NCBI GenBank assembly: GCA_030278955.1
Contig: JAOANR010000002.1
Location: 25,530,057 to 25,594,056 of the forward strand
DNA length: 64,000 nt
Origin: Hygrophila difformis
Taxonomy: Eukaryota > Streptophyta > Magnoliopsida > Lamiales > Acanthaceae
Direction of reading: 5' to 3'
Positions 58,746 to 64,000 of the stretch are shown piece by piece. The position numbers and the translations under genes were made by a program. Below the pieces are notes generated by a model that saw only the letters and a list, made by a program, of their open reading frames with translations, was not told the DNA's origin and did no database searches. Numbering within the stretch: position 1 is the stretch's first letter; every line of letters begins with the position of its first letter.

Positions 58746-61700
58746 TGTAATACCCCGTAATAATACGTAGACATTCATTTTTTAGCCCGACCCGAATATT
58801 TTGTATCCCGAATAAACAAATTCAAATTGTTTTGAACTACGTAATGACTTGATCCCTTCACGGGGTACGTAGGCAACTTGGAAATTTCGATTCTGAGTTC
58901 AGTCGCAAAATAATAAAATAAAATTAAAAAAAGGACCCTAACTCTTAGCGCGAGAAAAGCCGAAACACAACTTCGAGGACGAAGTTGATTCTTAAGGGGG
59001 GTAGACTGTAATACCCGGGATTTTTATCGGCGTCCAAAGGAATAAAATTCATTTCTTAATCCGATCAAGTCCGAAATATTTCCGATAAGAAGAAAATAAT
59101 TCATTATTGCTCGGAAATGAGTTACCGATAAATTAAAAATGGAATAAAAGAGGGAAAGGAAGCCCGAAAATATTCCATGGATTAATCCCAAAAGAATTGG
59201 AATTAAATTCAAGAAGGAAAAGAATTTTAATTCCAAGAACCCGTGAAGTCGGAAATAATTGAATTAGATAAATTATTGCACGGGAGCCAAAAGACGACGA
59301 ATTAGAAGCCGACAAATCCGAAACCGACGGACTTAAGATTTCAAACACGAAATCAATTTCAAGTCGAAATAGATTTAAGATAGGAATCGTGATCCGAGAA
59401 TGACCCAAAAAAATCGAGCTCGAAAATGTAGGAGGATAGAAACCCGAAAGAGAGGAGAAAAGGCCCGACGGGATCGCACGGCCCAGTCCGGACGCACGGC
59501 CCAGACCAGGGCGTGCGCCCTCCGCGCGGTGTTTGGCCTAACCCCGCGCCAACCACACAGCCTGCTACACTTGACGCGGTTATGCGATTTTCTTGCCTAA
59601 ATTTCGACCCCCGACTAAGGAAAGTCGATCCCAGTCGGGGGAAAGGCATTTAGGACGAGAATGGAGGATCCTTAGTCTCATTCATCAGCCTTTCAAACCC
59701 CTTGACCACCCCAAACTCTCCCAAAACCAAATATACAAAGTTCTTACCTTTCGACGACTTTCCGGCGACCAAAACCGACCGTGGAAGCGTATAGATCAAG
59801 GGACACCGATCTTGAATCATTGGTAAGGGTTAGTTTGATTCTTTCTCGTTTTTAATCTCAAACCTCATTCTAACTTACGGATCTTTGACTTGCAAAAACG
59901 TTCGTGGCCGAAGGAGAAGGAGAGCGTGTGCGTAGATCCGTTCGTGGTGATTTTGGACGATTCAAGCGACCCTAGGAAGACCAAGAACACCATTACAGTA
60001 AGTTGATGCCTTTCATATCAATGCGGGTGGCTTAGGGGCGTCCGATTTAGTCACTTTGTAACGAAACATAAAAATCAATCCTAAAAACCCCAACTTGCGC
60101 AATTTCTGAAATCCGTTTAAAACTCATATTTCGAGAGTTCAAACCGAGAAACTCAAAACTAGACTTTTGATCCTAACACCTTACTCTATGTTGTGTAAAA
60201 ATTTGAGAGATTTTCATCAACATTTGCTATCCCAAATCGCACCAAATATAAATTGTGATTTCAAACTTTTTCAAAAATCTCGCAGTGCATATGTCCGAAC
60301 TTGATGAGCATGTTTTTATGATTTCTAGTCCGATCTAGTCTTTGCAATCTAAATGAAAGTTGTAGATAATCATGTCTAGTATGTGTATATAAAATTTCAG
60401 AATTTTTGGAGTCCATTTGTTATGTTAAAAAGTCAAATTTTTGAACTGTGCCAAAACTGAATCCGGACAGAACACTGCCTGTGTAATGAACTCGATTTTT
60501 GACATGTTTCCTCACCTTATTTCGAAATAGTTAAAACACGCAAGTCGTTCGTTAGGATGTTTTTGGTACATTGTATGAATTTCAGATTTTCGGACTTGAA
60601 ATGAATTTTTAAATTAAAAAGGCGTAAACTGTGACGCCAAACGATTTTAAAACGAAGAGATTTTGAAATTTCGAAACAAACGGTCGAAACCTTGAAATAC
60701 GATAAATCTATACTTTTGAAAAATCATGTTACACTAAATCGAAACGATATGAAAAACTTTGGTGGAGGGTGAGTGCTCTGCAGGGTGCCCCTCTAGCCTT
60801 TCTCTGCGGGCATACAATGGACGAGAGAATTCGAATGAAAAACTATGCCTAAATGGCATGAGATACATGACCTACACTCTCGGGAGTATCCGTATGGATT
60901 CCCGAGGCTCCGGAGTGTTACTGGGTATGGCGGATACGGCTGCGGCCGTCGGACGACCGGATACACAAGAAACTTACGAAACGGCTGCAGGCCGCCGGAC
61001 GACCAGCTACACAAGAAACTTACTAAATTGGCTGCGGCCGCCGGATCGCCGGCTAAACGAAACTTACTAAATTGGCTGAGGCCGCCAGATCACCGGCTAA
61101 ATGAAACTTACTAAATTGGCTGAGGCCGCCGGATCGCCGGCTAAATGACACTTATTAAATTGGCTGCGGCTGCCGGATCGCCGGCTAAACAGAAACTTAC
61201 GAAACGGCTGCGGCCGTCGGATCGCCGGCTAGACTAAATATTGTGAGATGGTGACGTAACGGAAAAATTAAAAGACTTAATCCTTTTTAGTATTTATTTA
61301 TTTATTTATGTCTTTAAATTATGTCTTAAATTTACACCATGCTTAAATTATTATTTATGAATTTGAATGCATGTTCAAGTATACAAATTAAATTCTTATC
61401 GTTCTTAAAATTTTTTAAAAATTATGTTCTATCTTATTTTTAAATTATGCCTTTACTCATGCTATTTAATATGCCATGTTTTAAAATTATGCCTATGCCT
61501 TAAATTCTCATTTTTAAACTTAGTTTGGCTATGAGAATATGTGTATTTAAATTATTGTCTATTAATTAGTCGAATTACATGTTTTTGATATGCATGCTTA
61601 AAAATGAGTTTTTAATTATTAAAATTTTAAAACCCCTTTATTGCTACGTTAGGAATTAACTTACTCAGTATTTTATATACTGATAAAACCCGTTGTTTCA

Positions 61701-62039
61701 TTTTTCTTTACAGAGTATGGAGAGATGGCATGAGCATGCACGCATATTGGGGCTCGGGAACTAAATTAATAATTGTGAATGTCGCATTTTATTAGACTTA
61801 AATTACCCACTGCGTTTTGGCCATGTCGGCCCATATTTAAATTTTCCGCTGCAACTTATTTTATTTTTTGTGGATTATACTATGTTATTTTAAAATAAAT
61901 CTTTTTGGGCTTGTTTTTAAATTATTTTTGAAATACTTTTAGCCTTGCATCTCTCAAGTGAGCTGGAATGAACTCGTGTCTTGCTTGGGAGGTGTGGCGG
62001 TGGCATCCCGACCTGGGTTACCAAAACCGGGGTGTTACA
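58746..62039 (+). repeat. 5' LTR of the Tekay-like element
   Basis: 3,294 bp, TGTAATACCCCG to GGTGTTACA. It contains a PPT-like aaggggggtagac at 58,994-59,006 followed by a second LTR-like start TGTAATACCCGGG, and a tandem array at 60,935-61,235. Confidence 0.8.
60935..61235 (+). repeat. 44-48 bp tandem repeat, seven units, in the LTR
   Basis: Units start GGCTGCGGCCGCCGGATCGC and end AAACTTACTAAATT with small variation. Starts are near 60,938, 60,982, 61,031, 61,075, 61,119, 61,163 and 61,208. The GC-rich cores stand out from the AT-rich LTR. ORFs across it are artefacts. Confidence 0.88.
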
Positions 62040-62040
62040 A

Positions 62041-62055
62041 GTTGGTACAGAGCCC
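62041..62055 (+). promoter_or_regulatory. degenerate initiator tRNA-Met primer site
   Basis: GTTGGTACAGAGCC just after the LTR resembles the usual TGGTATCAGAGC primer site of chromoviruses with one base lost. Confidence 0.6.
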
Positions 62056-62850
62056 GGAATATTTTAAAGCTACTATTGTTATCTCTAAACCATTATTTTA
62101 AACATAGTATTATTTTTAAATTCATTAATACTAGTATTATTTTGAGCCCAAAAATTTTATTTACTTAGTGTAATATTTTAAGTCCAAAGATTAATTTTTT
62201 TGGCCCAATATTTAATTATTATGTTAAGCCCAATTATTTTGGCCCAATACCCTTGTTTTTACTTAAGCCCAAATAATTTATTTCTTTTGGCCAATATAGT
62301 GGCCCAAACCTTTTACCCCTATTCTTTTAAAATCTATACATGGAATAAATTTATTTTTAAAACCCATGGATAAATAAAGGCATGCATAAATTAAATTTTT
62401 ATTGGGGGGATTGCATATGCATATGCATACATAAATACTTGTGCTAACCTTTTTATGTGATCGTTGTGTTACATAACATTCTCACACTAGTATTTGGCTA
62501 GACCTTGACTCTTGACTTAGAAGCGTTAGCTTGAGACTAATTGTGCCTTAGTTTTAGATCTTGATCGTCTATGTTTAGCAGCATAACTATTCTCTGCCTT
62601 TTCCCATAGATCTTCACATAGACGATATATTATGACTCGTCGAGAGACCTAATGATCAAAACGATGAATGCGTACATTGACTCCCAACAGAATGTACGAT
62701 ACTCTAAACACCGCACCATATAAACAACTCTAAATACCACATTACATAATACACTCTGAACAACTCCTGTTAACATCATTTGATTTAGTAAATAATTTTT
62801 CCAACACTCTATTAAATCATCAGAATCAAATCCTTATACGTGGTGACAAA

Positions 62851-63426
62851 ATGGCACCTAGAGGAAGACCTAGCAATCCACCCATCCCACCCAACACCAA
62901 CGAAGAGCCACGGCAACCCAACGTACCAGTACAAGACTTTAGTGCACCCAATCAAGGAGGACAAGTAGCCTCCATACCCAAGAACTTAAGTGACCGCTTG
63001 AGAACTATAGAGGAAGCTGTGGTTGCCTTGGGAAATGCACTAATCAACCAAGGGAAGGGCAAGAGGAAATGGGACCACGGAACCGATAATTACTCAGGTA
63101 GGAACCATATTCGGGGAGGCCCGAATAGACCACCTCAAGGCAACAGTGGAGGAAACAAAGGGATAGTCTTCAACCATGGTGACTATGCGCCACCATGCCC
63201 AAAGTGTGGTAAACCACATTATGCGAGAGGATGCCCTAAACCTGGCGCGTGCTATTGATGCGGTCGACAGGGTCACCGACTGCGTGAATGCCGGACTCGG
63301 CTGGAGAACATTGACAAGCGAGAAGATTTGAATAGGCTGGATTTGGTGAACGCTCAGCAAGGAAATCAAGGAGGAACTGTAGGACGATTGGACGACGACG
63401 ATCGAGTCAACTTACCAGCTCAATGA
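62851..63426 (+). pseudogene. shortened gag with zinc knuckles
   Basis: Begins MAPRGRPSNPPIPPN and runs to a TGA at 63,256-63,258. Without that stop the same frame continues to 63,426. A first Cys-rich motif (CPKCGKPHYARGC) is followed by a CCHC knuckle in which the TGA falls just before the second Cys (CY-stop-CGRQGHRLREC). The capsid core expected between the N-terminus and the knuckles is missing, leaving a short coiled region (LSDRLRTIEEAVVALGNAL). The frame ends about 90 bp before the 3' LTR, so protease, RT and integrase are absent. It would depend on another element for movement. Confidence 0.75.
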
Positions 63427-63518
63427 GAAGGGGGTCGAAGGTAACGATACCCGAACCTTCCCGAGAATAACGTATAGGCAGTTATGGGGACATAACCGAA
63501 GTCCTAAGGGGGAGAGGA

Positions 63519-64000
63519 TTTAATACCCCGTAATAATACGTAGACATTCATTTTTGAGCCCGACCCGAATATTTTGTATCCCGAATAAACAAATTCAAAT
63601 TGTTTTGAACTACGCAATGACTTGATCCCTTCACGGGGTACGAAGGAAACTTGGAAATTTCAATTCTGAGTTCAGTCACAAAATAATAAAATAATAAAAT
63701 AAAAAAAGGACCCTAACTCTTAGCGCGAGAAAAGCCGAAACACAACATCGAGGACAAAGTTGATTCTTAAGGGGGGTAGACTGTAATACCCGGGATTTTT
63801 ATCGGCGTCCAAAGGAATAAAATTCATTTCTTAATCCGATCAAGGCCGAAATATTTCCGAGAAGAAGAAAATAATTCATTATTGCTCGGAAATGAATTAC
63901 CAATAAATTAAAAATGGAATAAAAGAGGGAAAGGAAGCCCGAAGATATTCCATGGATTAATCCCAAAAGAATTGGAATTAAATTCAAGAAGGAAAAGAAT
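63519..64000 (+). repeat. 3' LTR of the Tekay-like element (partial)
   Basis: Matches 58,746 onward with substitutions; its first bases read TT instead of TG. It repeats the internal PPT-like motif at 63,769-63,781 and is cut by the end of the window. Confidence 0.8.

Larger units (their letters stand above)
58746..64000 (+). mobile_element. Tekay-like non-autonomous LTR retrotransposon (gag only, runs off the window)
   Basis: 5' LTR 58,746-62,039, a primer site, a reduced gag, no pol, a PPT (aagggggagagga, 63,506-63,518) and the start of the 3' LTR at 63,519. The visible parts of the two LTRs differ at roughly a dozen positions in 480 bp, so it is much older than the Athila. The internal region is only about 1.5 kb, which places it with TR-GAG/LARD-type derivatives. 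The right target duplication lies outside the window; the left flank is ttact. Confidence 0.82.

Noticed and set aside
60759..61114. ORFs across the GC-rich region of the Tekay-like LTR
   Set aside because: They track the 44-48 bp tandem repeat and have no protein features.
60935..61235. CRISPR-like array
   Set aside because: Units are tandem with no unique spacers, and the genome is a plant nuclear one.

Overview
The window is plant nuclear DNA, very probably from a eudicot. The evidence is an intron-rich CTR9 gene whose product closely resembles the Arabidopsis VIP6/ELF8 protein, PPR and F-box gene relics of plant type, plant Ty3/Gypsy retrotransposons (Athila and Tekay-like), plant Helitrons, Stowaway MITEs and interstitial CCCTAAA-like repeats. 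The species cannot be named from the sequence.

Layout. (1) 1-1,989: AT-rich DNA with two hAT-like non-autonomous elements and a ruined PPR gene. (2) 1,990-23,359, minus strand: the only clearly intact host gene, CTR9 of the PAF1 complex, in 24 coding exons that sum to 1,093 codons plus stop. Its introns hold a SINE, a Stowaway, hAT-type MITEs and two solo LTRs (one with a hAT element nested in it), and one intron has a GC-AG border. (3) 23,360-29,340: MITEs, an unrecognised ORF, CCCTAAA-like repeats, the last exon of an RPA1-like gene with a tandemly duplicated tail, and an F-box pseudogene. (4) 31,080-55,696, plus strand: a decayed Helitron (Rep plus PIF1 helicase) ending in a typical hairpin and CTAG. 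(5) 34,414-54,426: a 20-kb Athila-type LTR retrotransposon on the minus strand, inserted inside the Helitron helicase with an exact 5-bp target duplication. It has nearly identical 4.7-kb LTRs, a tRNA-Asp primer site, an intact 1,986-codon gag-pol, and an apparently intact two-exon F-box gene where an env-like ORF would usually lie. (6) 55,710 onward: a second Helitron 3' end in the opposite orientation, a PPR pseudogene, a Stowaway and a hAT MITE. (7) 58,746-64,000+: a non-autonomous Tekay-like LTR element with 3.3-kb LTRs, a shortened gag and no pol, running off the window.

Most interesting: the Athila element carries an intron-containing F-box gene on its coding strand. An array of nested GC-rich palindromes lies just upstream of that gene, and the same kind of array lies upstream of the LTR promoter and inside the transcribed LTR. 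The polypurine-tract motif occurs three times behind pol, which suggests that the F-box module was assembled from LTR-like pieces. A decayed F-box gene of what looks like the same family lies next to the Helitron that the Athila interrupted.
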